From: Paenibacillus sp. CC-CFT747
Lineage (GTDB): Bacteria; Bacillota; Bacilli; Paenibacillales; NBRC-103111
DNA: 64,000 nt
Assembly: GCA_030323305.1 (NCBI GenBank)
Contig: CP106741.1
Coordinates: forward strand, 1,824,001-1,888,000
Reading direction: 5' to 3'
Shown here: one piece after another, positions 53,432 to 63,129 of the stretch
Numbering within the stretch: the first letter of the stretch is position 1
How the letters are laid out: every line of letters starts with the position of its first letter
The notes under the pieces: model-generated
What the model saw: the letters and a program-made list of their open reading frames with translations, nothing else
Told to the model about the DNA's origin: nothing
The model's database searches: none
Position numbers and translations under genes: made by a program

Positions 53432-53465
53432 AGTATACGCCAGAAGGGACTCAACGAAACATCGA
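53432..53465 (+). repeat. Direct repeat, right copy
   Basis: Second copy of the 34-bp repeat (AGTATACGCCAGAA start), beginning 7 bp after the stop codon of the P-loop gene. Confidence 0.6.
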
Positions 53466-53510
53466 GAGAGCCCCTATTTCATAATCCGCACTGTCTGTAA
53501 CGGCAAGTGT

Positions 53511-53536
53511 AAAGGGCACCTGAGAGGGTGCCCTTT
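53511..53536. terminator. Bidirectional terminator
   Basis: Perfect 10-bp stem AAAGGGCACC / GGTGCCCTTT with a 6-nt loop between the P-loop gene and the convergent crp-type gene. Confidence 0.8.
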
Positions 53537-53567
53537 CTGTATATTTAGGCTCGTCTATTGACTTAAG

Positions 53568-54197
53568 TCAATGCAGGGAAACATCCCCCTTGTTACAATT
53601 ACAGTGTTCGGACCCGTTAAGATCTTTCTGAATTCTCTTCTTAATTCGGCTTAGCGACTCTGGAGTAATACCGAGATAACTGGCCAGTTGATGTTGGGGT
53701 ACCCGGTTGATAAGGGAGTGACGTTTCATTAGAAGTATCTTGACACGTTCTTCAGGCGAAGAAGCGATAAAAGCAGCGAATTCCTCTTGGACCTGACTAA
53801 AGCTCTCCTCCATCATCCTGCGGGTCATGGATTCCAATTGAGGGTGCTTGCTGTACATGTCCTTTTCCTTATCCAGATCTCCAACGACCATTACCGAATC
53901 TTCTGTGCATACGAAAGTGTAATCGGAGGACTTATCTGGTTTGTGATGATTGAAAATCGCGATGGCTTGTTCTTCGGTGTAAAAATTAGACGTGACCTCT
54001 CTACCATCCTCATCGATCGAATACTGCCTTACACAGCCTTTTAAGATGAAATAGCAGGCTGTAGGGATATTTCCTTGTTTGAAGAGAACCGTTCCCTTCA
54101 CAAATTCCTCCAAACGAATTTCGTTCACTATGGCTTGCTGAGCTTCCTTGCTAAGAGAAGTCCATCTGGACATGTATTTGTGTAGAATGTCTTTCAC
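53568..54197 (-). CDS. Crp/Fnr-family transcriptional regulator
   Basis: 209 aa, intact. Cyclic-nucleotide-binding fold: VKGTVLFKQGNIPTACYFIL then KGCVRQYSIDEDGREVTSNF. C-terminal HTH: RVPQHQLASYLGITPESLSR. The tail ends HCNCNKGDVSLH; two neighbouring cysteines are present, but not the full four-Cys set of oxygen-sensing Fnr, so it is not called Fnr. Divergent from the quinone oxidoreductase at 54312, a common target pairing for this subgroup. Confidence 0.85.
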   Translation of the reverse strand: MKDILHKYMSRWTSLSKEAQQAIVNEIRLEEFVKGTVLFKQGNIPTACYFILKGCVRQYSIDEDGREVTSNFYTEEQAIAIFNHHKPDKSSDYTFVCTEDSVMVVGDLDKEKDMYSKHPQLESMTRRMMEESFSQVQEEFAAFIASSPEERVKILLMKRHSLINRVPQHQLASYLGITPESLSRIKKRIQKDLNGSEHCNCNKGDVSLH

Positions 54198-54311
54198 TAT
54201 CTCTTACCTTCATTTCCTTGTCCGTCGTAACTTTCCCTATCCATTTTCTAACATGGGGGAACCTCTTGTAAATGGCTGTTGCAGTAAAATTACCGTTAGG
54301 AGGGAAAAGCC

Positions 54312-55273
54312 ATGAGAGCCATGGTTCAAATTTCGTATGGACCACCGGAAGTGATTGTTCTGCAAGAAATCGCGAAACCCTCGCCTGGAAACAGGGAACT
54401 TCTCATACGTATCCAAGCTGCCAAAGTAGGGCCGTCAGACTGCGCTTTTCGCAAGGGGAATCCGTTTATAATTAAACTGATATACGGGCTATCCAGACCG
54501 AAATTTGCAACAGGAGGAACCGAATTAGCTGGAGTGATCGAAGCAGTCGGCATGGAAGTACAGCATTTTAAGCCAGGGGATCGCGTCTTGGGAATGAGCG
54601 TCAAAAACTTCGGTGCTTATGCTGAATATAAGTGTCTTTCCGAAGAGAGCCCCTTACGGTTATACCGGACAACATCGCCTTTGAAGAAGCCGTCGGCGTC
54701 TGTGACGGGGGTGCCACCGCATTGACGTTTCTAAGAGATAAGGCAAAGTTGCGGAAGGGACAGAAAGTGCTGATTAATGGCGCATCGGGGGCTGTCGGCA
54801 TCTACGCTGTGCAATTAGCCAAATATTATGGCGCTGAAGTAACCGGTGTTTGCTCTGCCGGTAACGTTGGTCTGGTAAGAAAAGCAGGGGCAGATTTCAT
54901 TATTGATTATACCCAGGAGGATTTCACGAAGGCGGACAAGGCCTATGAAGTCGTTTTTGATGCTGTAGGCAAACGCTCCTTCTCGGCATGCAAGCGTGTC
55001 CTTACGACCAAGGGAATTTATCTGACTACCGCGCCCAGGTTGTCTGTCCTGTTGCAGATGATGCTGACATCTCTGTTTAAAGGCAAGAGAGCTGTTTTTG
55101 CAACAGCCGGCCTTATGCAAAACAAAGCGAATTTAGAATTTCTCATGGAACTCGCAAGTAAGGGAACGCTGAACGCCGTGATCGATCGTCGATATCCTCT
55201 GGAGCTCTTGCCGGATGCCCACAAGTATGTAGAGACTGAACGTAAAAAAGGCAACGTGATTATTAAGTTCTAA
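54312..55273 (+). CDS. NAD(P)-dependent MDR oxidoreductase (quinone-reductase type), frameshifted
   Basis: 320 aa after one base is restored near 54650. MRAMVQISYGPPEVIVLQEI, GGTELAGVIEAVGMEVQHFK then PGDRVLG (GroES-like part) and VLINGASGAVGIYAVQLAKY (NADPH loop), DYTQEDFTKADKAYEVVFDA-VGK. No zinc-ligand cysteines, so zinc-free reductase of enals or quinones. GGAGGG upstream of ATG 54312. Divergent from the Crp-type regulator 114 bp away. Confidence 0.85.
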
Positions 55274-55402
55274 AGTCAGGTCACCCCCAATCCTAAAACT
55301 TTGCTGAAAACTAAAATTGACCTCGGTAATGTGCTTGTCTCTAGAATGACTTCAATCTTCTTTACCGACTAAGAGATGGTTTCCATTAAACTTTTTCATC
55401 TT

Positions 55403-55600
55403 TTACCGCGGGTTGGTGTCGATAAAGGTTTCTTCATCAATAATCGCCTGATGCTTACCATCACATGCAATACTCCCCAGTCTTTACGGCGACCCCAACG
55501 GATCTCTCCTTATAGGTGGGATTCCTTAAAATGTCCTTTACACTCACACCACTGAAAGTTGATTTTCTCCCAGTCTTACGACCTTCATCATTGGCGGTAT
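55403..55600 (-). pseudogene. Remnant of a large serine recombinase
   Basis: Minus strand across three frames reads NDEGRKTGRKSTFSGVSVKD, ILRNPTYKGEIRWGRRKDWG and DGKHQAIIDEETFIDTN. This is the recombinase domain of large serine recombinases (L-x-N-x-x-Y-x-G-x-I-x-W ... H-x-x-I-I-D-x-E-T-F). The catalytic N-terminus and the rest are gone, so this is a scar of an integrated element. Confidence 0.65.
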
Positions 55601-55761
55601 GAATCGCCGCTTTTGCACCCGATGCCGTGAATCGCGCCTTCCTTGCAGTTCTCCGCTCCGCCCACTTGCCCGTCTGGACACGATTTTTTCGCTCATGGGA
55701 CCCGTCTTACCGCTCACGCCATCTGGACACGATTTTTCGTGTTTATCCACCTGTTTCCGTG
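55601..55761. repeat. Short direct repeats TCTGGACACGATTTTT
   Basis: TCTGGACACGATTTTTTCG at 55672-55690 and TCTGGACACGATTTTTCG at 55730-55747, 58 bp apart, in a stretch without a gene. No array of equal units, so not a CRISPR. Confidence 0.5.
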
Positions 55762-55807
55762 CAAAAAGGCTATCCCCGGCCGTCATCGAATCGGCCCTGA
55801 GATAGCC
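55762..55807 (-). terminator. Terminator of the NmrA-type gene (minus strand)
   Basis: GGCTATC / GATAGCC with inner GGCC pairing; the A run at 55763-55767 gives a T run after the hairpin on the minus strand. 14 bp after the NmrA-type stop codon. Confidence 0.7.
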
Positions 55808-55820
55808 CCTGCAAAATCAA

Positions 55821-56693
55821 TTATTTCCCGGACTGGAGTTCGCTCACCATGCCGCGAAGCACGCCGCCCACCGGCTCGGCCGGGCGGCCGAGCAGCTTCT
55901 CGAAGTCGCCGCTCTCGATGTCCAGATTGCCTTCGCGGATCGCGCGCTGAATCGCCACCACAATCGGCACCACGGGCTCGGGCACGCCGGCGCCCGCCAT
56001 GATGGAGGCGTACGTCTCGTCATCCACCTGCTTCACCGGAACATCGCGGCCCAGCACGCCCGCAAGCTCCGCGGCGAACTGCTCCTGCGTAAGCGGCTTG
56101 CCCGAAAGCTCGTAAACGGTGTTCTCATGACTGCTTCCGGCCAGCACGGCTGCGGCCGCGTGCGCAAAATCGCGGCGGGCCGCCCACCCTACCCGGCCGG
56201 ATCCGGCCGATGTCAGCCAGGGCGCGCCGCCGAGCACCGCCTGAATGGTGCCCATCTCGTTCTCGGTGTACCAGTTATTGCGCAGGAACGAGTACGGAAT
56301 GCCGCTGTCGCGGATTGCCGCTTCCGTCGCCCGGTGAACTTCGGCGAGGAAGAGGGTGCTGTCGTCCGCGCGGCCGAGGCTCGTATAGGCGATGAAGCCG
56401 ACGCTCGCGTGTTTCGCAGCCTCCACCGCGGCCTTGTGCTGGCGAATGCGCGTTTCGTTGTCGCCGTCCGTGGAGATCAGCAGCACACGGTCGATGCCCG
56501 CAAACGCGCGGTCCAGCGTCTCCGGCTTATCAAAGTCGCCTTCACGCACGTCGACGCCGCGGGCGCTCAGATGCTCCGCCTTCTTCGGATCGCGGACGCT
56601 CACCGCTATATTTTCCGCCGGCACGGTCTCCAGCAGCTTCTCCACTACCATCGAGCCCAGCTTGCCGGTTGCGCCTGTCACCAACAATTTCAT
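55821..56693 (-). CDS. NmrA-type NAD(P)H-binding reductase (QOR2-like)
   Basis: 290 aa, intact. MKLLVTGATGKLGSMVVEKL (GxxGxxG loop), NIAVSVRDPKKAEHLSARGV, then GVDVREGDFDKPETLDRAFA and DRVLLISTDGDNETRIRQHK, typical of NmrA/QorB quinone reductases. Very GC-rich. ATG 56693 follows GGAGGG. The gene lies behind an Rrf2-type regulator on the same strand, with nested palindromes between them, so it is probably repressed by it. Confidence 0.85.
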   Translation of the reverse strand: MKLLVTGATGKLGSMVVEKLLETVPAENIAVSVRDPKKAEHLSARGVDVREGDFDKPETLDRAFAGIDRVLLISTDGDNETRIRQHKAAVEAAKHASVGFIAYTSLGRADDSTLFLAEVHRATEAAIRDSGIPYSFLRNNWYTENEMGTIQAVLGGAPWLTSAGSGRVGWAARRDFAHAAAAVLAGSSHENTVYELSGKPLTQEQFAAELAGVLGRDVPVKQVDDETYASIMAGAGVPEPVVPIVVAIQRAIREGNLDIESGDFEKLLGRPAEPVGGVLRGMVSELQSGK

Positions 56694-56718
56694 CAGAATC
56701 CCTCCATATTTTCGTTTT

Positions 56719-56756
56719 GTTGTAATCATTATTGTTATAACAAGACTGATTACAAC
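56719..56756. promoter_or_regulatory. Nested palindromes, probable Rrf2 operator
   Basis: Perfect 10-bp arms GTTGTAATCA / TGATTACAAC, 18 bp apart, enclosing a second palindrome TTGTTATAACAA (56732-56743). Located upstream of the NmrA-type gene. The rrf2 promoter side has GTTGTAACC / GTTAC motifs as well (about 57218-57240). Confidence 0.65.
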
Positions 56757-56785
56757 TCATGTATAAAAAAGCTCATGATGAGCTT

Positions 56786-57205
56786 TTAATATTGAAACTG
56801 CATCGCGAGCTGCGCCAGCGTGGTCTTCTCCAACCGCCGCTCCATGGCCGCCTGTGCTTCCGCGAACTCCGCGCGCAGCGCGGCTTCAATGCTTCGGCCG
56901 ACCGGGCAGTTGGGGTTCGGCCCGTCGTGGACGTGGAACAGCTGTCCTTCCTCGACGACGTCCACGGCGCGGTAGACATCGAGAAGAGTGATCTCATCCG
57001 GAGCCTTAAGCAAAGACGCGCCGCCCACGCCGGGACGCACGTCGACCAGACCCGCTTTCTTCAGGTTGCCCATGATTTTGCGGATTATGACGGGGTTCGT
57101 GTTGACGCTTCCCGCGATATAGTCGCCGGTGCATTCCTTTGGGCTTACGGCGATCAGGGACAAGATATGGACCGCTACGGAAAAGCGGCTGCTGATCTGC
57201 TTCAT
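56786..57205 (-). CDS. Rrf2-family transcriptional regulator
   Basis: 139 aa, intact. MKQISSRFSVAVHILSLIAV, DYIAGSVNTNPVIIRKIMGN (HTH) and LVDVRPGVGGASLLKAPDEI (wing), DVYRAVD. Only single cysteines (PKECTG, NPNCPVG), not the three-Cys Fe-S set of IscR/NsrR, so it resembles YwnA-type thiol or electrophile sensors. Probable repressor of the downstream NmrA-type reductase. Confidence 0.85.
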   Translation of the reverse strand: MKQISSRFSVAVHILSLIAVSPKECTGDYIAGSVNTNPVIIRKIMGNLKKAGLVDVRPGVGGASLLKAPDEITLLDVYRAVDVVEEGQLFHVHDGPNPNCPVGRSIEAALRAEFAEAQAAMERRLEKTTLAQLAMQFQY

Positions 57206-57325
57206 TTCGCATCACTCCGTTGTAACCATTCTAGTTACTTCCGCGCGCCATGTCAATCGCAAGTCATCATCGCCCGCCGCATACATATAACTATCTGTAA
57301 GTAAGGGTGATGAGGAGGCTGCTCT

Positions 57326-57520
57326 ATGCGGCATTATGAGATCGTCTTCCCCTAGAACCGGCTGGATTGGGATTTTCCCGACGCGCGGATGAAGGAAACG
57401 TTTGAAGCCAACCAATATTGGCGCAAGGCGATGCCGGCTGGCATCAAGGTGGACCGGCAGGGACGATATTACGTGTCGGTGCCGCGCTGGGCGCAGGGCA
57501 TCCCTTCCACGATGATCCGG
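57326..57520 (+). pseudogene. 5' fragment of a Yellow/MRJP- or SMP-30-like gene with in-frame stop
   Basis: GAGGAGG precedes ATG 57326; MRHYEIVFP is followed by TAG (57353-57355) and then in the same frame LDWDFPDARMKETFEANQYW and AMPAGIKVDRQGRYYVSVPR. The later part is a propeller N-terminus like that of the gene at 8732 (AMPTGVTVSETGRIFICFPK). The homology stops near 57520; the remaining blades are missing. Confidence 0.6.
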
Positions 57521-57600
57521 CCCCTGGCACTTCATCGCACTTGTTCCGCTTCAGGAGGGCGACCTGCTCTTCCGTCTCGACGCCTTCCCCGGGCCCGCCG
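57520..57600 (-). pseudogene. Fragment of an EAL-domain (c-di-GMP phosphodiesterase) gene
   Basis: Minus strand reads GEGVETEEQVALLKRNKCDE then VPG. E-G-V-E-T-x-x-Q ... C-D is the C-terminal signature of EAL domains (normally AEGVET...GCDxxQG). About 27 residues remain, joined directly to the propeller fragment, so this site has been rearranged. Confidence 0.5.
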
Positions 57601-57648
57601 TGGATATAGAAAGCGTATATTATGGCGAGCAGCACGGCGGCGAAGCGT

Positions 57649-58772
57649 TCAGTCCACCACCGGGAACCAGCCCGGCGCGCCCATGATGCCCTGCCAGAGC
57701 GGATCCGGGATGACCAGCCGGCGCTGGTCCTGCTTGCTGAGCGTCGTCGCGATCTCGGCCTCCCGGCCTTCCGCGACCTTAGGGACCCAATCGGGCTCCA
57801 TGATCAGCTCGCGGCCGAGGGCAACCAGCGCCGCGCCCGTCAGGAGTGCCTCCAGCGCTTCCTCGGGCGTATGCACGGAGCCAACGCCGATGACTGGCGT
57901 CCGTCCGCCGGCCGTATCCACAATCCATTGCAGCCGCGACTTGCTGTCGTCCGCCCCGACCCGCGGTTTGGACCGGAAGTCCATGAGCGACACATGGAGG
58001 TAGTCCAACTCCCGGCCCGCGAGCACGTCGACCAGCTTCAACGTGTCGTCCATCGTGATACCGTTCTCCTCCGGTTCTTCCGGCGAGAAGCGGTATCCGA
58101 CGGCAAACGGCCGTTTGGCATGCTCGGCGACGACCCGCTTCACCTCCTCCACCACCGCGAGCGGAAACGTCAGCCGTTTCGCCAGATCCCCGCCCCAGCG
58201 GTCGTCGCGGCGGTTCGTAAGCGGGGAGAAAACTGCTGCAGCAGGTATCCGTTCGCGCCGTGAATCTCTACCCCGTCGAACCCCGCCTCAATCGCCCGCC
58301 TCGCCGTCTCCCCGAAGTCGCGCACGATAGCTTCGATCTCGTCATCCTGGAGCGGCCTTGGCCTGACACTCCCGTTCTGTTCCGACGGCACGTCGCTCGC
58401 GCTCACGATATCCCCGTCCGGCACCAGCTCCGGCGGGCACAGGCGCCCGCCGTGGAAAATCTGCAGCAGCGCCGCGGCGCCTTTTTCCTTGATCGCAGAC
58501 GCAAGACGCCGCAGGCTTGGGATCATGTCGTCGGTGTCGGCGCCGAACTCGCCGGCGAACCCTTTGCCATTGCGGGTGACGTAGGTGCATGCGGTCACGA
58601 CCATACCGACCCCGCCGGCGCGGCGGATGTAATAGTCGACTTCGGTGTCCGACACCGTGCCGTCCTCATTCGACGACCAGTTCGTCATCGGTGCCATGAC
58701 GATTCGATTGTCCAGCCGGATGCCGCTTCGCAGCGTAAAGTCTTCAAATAATGGCTTATGTTTGGGGTTCAT
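57649..58772 (-). CDS. Old Yellow Enzyme-family NADH:flavin oxidoreductase, frameshifted
   Basis: 374 aa after repair; FMN-dependent ene-reductase. LFEDFTLRSGIRLDNRIVMA, PMTNWSSNEDGTVSDTEVDY, ALLQIFHGGRLCPPELV (His/Gly flavin region), FDGVEIHGANGYLLQQF, and after one lost base near 58228 FSPLTNRRDDRWGG-DLAKR, VAGRELDYLHVSL and ALGRELIMEPDW. The H-G-A-N motif (for H-x-x-N/H) binds the substrate carbonyl. High GC, same strand as rrf2 but separated by gene fragments. Confidence 0.9.
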
Positions 58773-59038
58773 GCGTATGTCCTCCCTATGGATGATTAGA
58801 CCTCAACTATTTTGTTCAATAACGGGAAAAGCATGTGAAGATGGAGAAACACGAATAAAATGAGATCAGGATACGGTACGCCGTGACCGCCTTCCGCCTG
58901 ACATCGGTACCCACATGAAGAAGAGATCTTGACGCAAAGCTGTGCAGGATTGCCGATGATCCGAAGATAGATCCAGCCAATCCCTTTCTCGCGGCTCAGC
59001 TTGATCCGGCCGCGTCACATTCATTTCTCGCAGGCGGG

Positions 59039-59290
59039 TTAAGATTTGAACAGATTCTTAACAATCTCATACGAATGCAGGCGAGCCTTATGGTCAAACA
59101 CCTGGGCAATGACCATCAGTTCGTCCGCCTGGGTGTCGTCCAGAAACGATTGTAGCTTATCTTTCACCGTTCCCGGACTGCCGAAGATGGAAGACCCGAG
59201 CTGCTGATGGACCGCCCGCTGCTCGGTGTCGGCGGCGACAACATTCACGCCGACCATCGCGTAAGGCTTCTCCGTTTCACCAATCTTGCT
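59039..59290 (-). pseudogene. C-terminal remnant of an LLM-class flavin monooxygenase
   Basis: Minus strand: EKPYAMVGVNVVAADTEQRA then SIFGSPGTVKDKLQSFLDDT and ADELMVIAQVFDHKARLHSY to TAA at 59039. This is the end of luciferase-like monooxygenases, but about 70 residues that should separate the first two segments are missing and the N-terminal barrel is absent. Material up to about 59500 is not clearly part of it. Confidence 0.6.
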
Positions 59291-59515
59291 AAGCCGTCGG
59301 AGACGTTCCCTGACGGTTTTTCTTTCGCAGGCGGTGACGGCCCGGTCAATGGACATAATCGTCCGGGATTTCTGCTGGCGCAGCACGCCCAGTAAGTATC
59401 CAGCACCAGCGGCTTCGCTCTGTGCGTACCTTGTGACGTTCGGTGTGGCTTCTTTCGCTCCCGTTCCATCGCAAAGAGCTGGTTGCAATACGCCAGCCCT
59501 TGAGCCGCCACCGTT

Positions 59516-60606
59516 TCATTGCCTTTGGCTTCCGCTTAAAGGATGTATTTTGATGTCGTAGTCAACATTAATTTTCATATTTTCCCAATATTTCGACCAT
59601 TGCTCTTCCGTTTTTCCTTTAGAAAACGGCTTAAGCGAATGTGTTCCGACCTCTAAGGGATCCACTTTCAACCGTTGCATTCTTTTTAATAAATCTGACG
59701 TTTGTTCCTCAAGGTAGACCTCAATCTCATGAATTAAATGTTCCAATTGTTCCTCACTTTGAAGATCCTTTTCTCCCTGGTATTCCTCAATTCTTCCGTT
59801 CAATACCACGTGTAAAGACAAGGATGAATAGTCCCTCGATAGGTTCATGCGAACATTGGACCGAATACGTCCTAAACTGATAGATAACTTTGGAATGGCC
59901 AAGACCTTTAGGAAATGATCGTTATCCAGAAGTTGAAAAATTTCATCGTCCAAATCTTGAATGACCATTACTTCTTTATCCTTTTGGAAGAAGGCTGTCC
60001 CTACGTAATTGAAAATGTTCTTATCCGAATGAAAAACCGGCAGGATCGGATCCTTAAGAGGGGAATATAACTTCTTCATAAATTGTTGAATATTGACGAT
60101 GCTCATTTCACCTTGTTTATGCTCCTCGTAATGCTTTAACATCCGATAAAGAAAATAATCTTGGTTTGGTTGCTTCGTCAATTGATTTTTTATGTATTCA
60201 TCAAAATCACCTCTCACAATCAACAAATAGACACGCATTGAAATATCGGGATCAACCAGTATCGTATGGATCAGCTTTTCAATGCCTTCTTTTTTGCCAG
60301 CTCCTCATTGATTAATAACATTCGCAGCTTGCCCCTGCTTCAACTCCCGATAATAAATTAAATCAAACTCCTTGCCTCCCTGCTTTAACAGATCGACTTC
60401 CTTGGAGAGAAAACGTTTTTTTCTTGGATGAGCGGTGGTACTAAAGTGCTGATTTTCAACTTTCCTTTCGTTCCCTTATCAACCGACCAGAAAACTACCG
60501 GAGCGATCTCTTCGATCCTATTGTTCTCGACATATGGAGAAGAACAGCCGGCCATCCACATTAGGCTTATAATCGCCAATAAACCATAGTGCTTGTATGG
60601 TACCAT
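59516..60606 (-). CDS. Ger(x)C-family spore germination lipoprotein, frameshifted
   Basis: About 363 aa after repair; lipoprotein subunit C of a nutrient germinant receptor in the spore inner membrane. Lipobox in LLAIISLMWMAGCSS. The middle frames give KRFLSKEVDLLKQGGKEF, KLRMLLINEELA and, from 60238, MRVYLLIVRGDFDEYI. C-terminal GerC domain: SSLSLHVVLNGRIEEYQGEK, WSKYWENMKINVDYDIKIHP. Several shifts lie between 60295 and 60425. The start is 2 nt from the gerB-type stop and its ribosome site is inside gerB. Confidence 0.82.
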
Positions 60607-60608
60607 GC

Positions 60609-61724
60609 CTACATACTCTCCTTTCTTTTAACTGCAGTGAATAGGATCGTAGGAACAAGTAAATACATGAATGCGCCGAGCCAGATTTGAATGTTCAGTA
60701 ACATCTTTTGACCCGGAACCGTTTGCCATAACCATTGATCCATTAAGATGATGCTTATCAAAATGACGAACCAACTCGACAATAATCCGATCCGAGTCGT
60801 GCGTTCGTTCATTTTTCTCATAAAGACTCTTCCGGCTCCATAAAAACACAACAGAAGAATAGAAATGTCAAACACATAATTAAACATATGGAAAGAGATA
60901 AGAATGTAATCGATTCGTTCTAAACCGCTCGTTTGAATGTAGCTTCCCATATATACAACCGGAAAATCGACTTTGCTTAAGTAGTTCGAACCGTAAAACA
61001 ACACCGAAGCAATAAACAAAAATGAATATTCCATGATCGACAGCATGTTTCCAATGACCATATATTTTAATATTTTTTTATTGGTGCTTAGCCATGGAAC
61101 CATAAAGGCCAAATATACGGAACCGGAAAATGCCGACCACATAAACAACAAACCTTGCCATGATTGTCCTGACCATTCGGTGGGTATAAGAGGATACAAA
61201 TCGCGGTAATTTGCAATCGGCGGAAGGAAAAACGGAATAAACACGATTGCGATCCAAGCCCCGCAAAGAAAGGCGATGACGACAAAACGCAATGTTTTCT
61301 CCATTCCATTTGAAGCCACAAATAAGCTGATCAAAAGAATCATTAGGATCAACCACTTTTTATTCATAGATGGATAAATAAAATTATGGAGCATCTCAAC
61401 GTATCCCAGGGTGATGACTGAAATTTTTAACAACAATATGAAAAAACCAAGTATGGCGAAAATTTGAACCGTCCGTTTCCCGAAAAGCTGTACAAATCCT
61501 TGATGGCCTTTCGCTGCATAACTGGAACTAAACCATTTGGACAGCATCATCAAATTAAGCTGGGACAGCAGCCCCATGACGACAATGGCCCATACCATAT
61601 ACGAATGAACCAAATAAACCGGCATGATTAAAATAAAATAATGCATTTGTGTACGATTCACCAAGAAAAGGAAATAGATGCCGCCAAGAGTGGAAGTTCG
61701 ATTGTATAAGGATAAAGTCTTCAT
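60609..61724 (-). CDS. GerB-type spore germination permease
   Basis: 371 aa, intact, about ten helices, amino acid/polyamine/organocation fold. GGIYFLFLVNRTQMHYFIL, VQIFAILGFFILLLKISVIT, FMVPWLSTNKKILKYMVIGN, FHMFNYVFDISILLLCFYGA. B subunits bind the germinant. ATG 61724 overlaps the gerA-type stop (ATGA) with AGGAG upstream; I chose it over a longer frame to 61820, which would run inside gerA. AT-rich. Confidence 0.88.
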   Translation of the reverse strand: MKTLSLYNRTSTLGGIYFLFLVNRTQMHYFILIMPVYLVHSYMVWAIVVMGLLSQLNLMMLSKWFSSSYAAKGHQGFVQLFGKRTVQIFAILGFFILLLKISVITLGYVEMLHNFIYPSMNKKWLILMILLISLFVASNGMEKTLRFVVIAFLCGAWIAIVFIPFFLPPIANYRDLYPLIPTEWSGQSWQGLLFMWSAFSGSVYLAFMVPWLSTNKKILKYMVIGNMLSIMEYSFLFIASVLFYGSNYLSKVDFPVVYMGSYIQTSGLERIDYILISFHMFNYVFDISILLLCFYGAGRVFMRKMNERTTRIGLLSSWFVILISIILMDQWLWQTVPGQKMLLNIQIWLGAFMYLLVPTILFTAVKRKESM

Positions 61725-63129
61725 TTTTTCGTCTCCTGCCGCCATTTCCGTAGTGGTTTTAAATTCTTCGGACGCGTTTTCATCCAAATTAAAGGGCCGC
61801 GGATAAAGAGGTCGATCCAATCCTTTCCATAAAAAGGTGCAATCGGCGCTAAATAAGGTTGACCTAATGACGTTAATCCATGAAGATGTGCAAGAATCCC
61901 GATCAGCCCGATCACGATTCCCGGTAACCCAAGAAACGCTGCAAGGATAAGAAGAAACACTTGCATCAGAACCATGGATTTTGTCATTTGATAATTAGGA
62001 ACTAAAAAGAAAGCAACAGCGGATATACCCATCAATACAATCAATATTTTACTTGCAAAGCCAGCTTCTACAGCCGCTTGTCCAATGACGATACCACCGA
62101 TAACCCCTAACGTTTGACTGGTTTTGGTCGGCATTCGCAAACTTGCTTCTTTGATGATTTCCAGCGTTATGATCATGAAAAATCCTTCCGCAAAGGGAGT
62201 AAAGGGCAATTTGCTTCTCGATTCCAATAATACGAAAAGAATCGGCAACGGAACCATTAGGTAATGAAATGTCGTTAACGCAACATAAAAGGGAATCAGC
62301 GCCAAAGAAACAATAAAACTTCCGTACCGGATTATACGTAAAAAACTGGCTACCGGCCAACGAAGGAAGTAGTCTTCCGGCGATTGGAATAAATGAAAAA
62401 AGTAATGGGAGCAATTAAGGCAAACGGTGAATTGGAGACCAATAGCGTCAGCTTTCCCTCACCTAAGGCGTAGGCGCAGGCATCTGGCCGATCCGTTTGT
62501 AGAAACTGCGGAAAGACCGTATGATGATGGTCTTCCATAAAAGCTGCAAGCTGAGAGGAGTCTAAAAATTGATCGAAATCCACACTTTTAATTTTCTTTC
62601 TTGCAAGGGAAACGAAATCCGGATTAGTTAATCCGTCTATGTACATCAACACAACTTTTGTTTTACTCAATGAACCGACAGTGAAGCTTTCCGTTTTTAA
62701 TGTCGTTAGAGGCAATCGCCTTCGCAACATTGTAATATTTTTATCGATTTGTTCGCTGAAGCTGTCTTTCGCTCCATATATAACAGTTTCCGTTTCGGAA
62801 GCTTGAATGGCCCGACCCAAAGGATTTTCCAGCTGGATGCCTAACCATTGATCGTTGACTGAATCGTTTAGAAGAATAAATCCTTGCATTATTTTTTGTT
62901 GAGCATCTTCGATCGATATAATTTCCGAAACTTTGGCATTGGTTATGCATGAAGAAAGCGATTGGCCGGCACATCGATGAATTGGCTCAATAATCGCCTC
63001 GTTTAAACGTTCTTGATCGATTAACGTTTTTATGTATAAAAGATGGACTGAAGCACTGGTACCCATTCGGTGCTCAACGACTTCGGCATCATCCATAAGG
63101 TTTAATTTCTGTTTTAATTCATCAAGCAT
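61721..63129 (-). CDS. GerA-type spore germination protein, frameshifted
   Basis: 469 aa after repair; subunit A of a germinant receptor. Cytosolic N-terminal part with LLYIKTLIDQERLNEAIIEP, GFILLNDSVNDQWLGIQLEN, TKVVLMYIDGLTNPDFV; then the membrane part RIIRYGSFIVSLALIPFYVA, LPFTPFAEGFFMIITLEIIK-EASLRMP and TLGVIGGIVIGQAAVEAG, all GerA hallmarks. The A run 62396-62401 lacks one base, which joins TFFHLFQSPEDYFLRWPVAS. First gene of the gerABC operon; expected forespore (sigma-G) expression, no promoter assigned. Confidence 0.88.

Noticed and set aside
53568..54197. Calling the Crp-type regulator Fnr
   Set aside because: It has only a short HCNC at the C-terminus, not the cysteine set of known oxygen-sensing Fnr proteins; its context is a quinone oxidoreductase.
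55672..55747. Possible CRISPR-like repeats
   Set aside because: Only two copies of an 18-19-bp motif with no spacer series and no cas genes.
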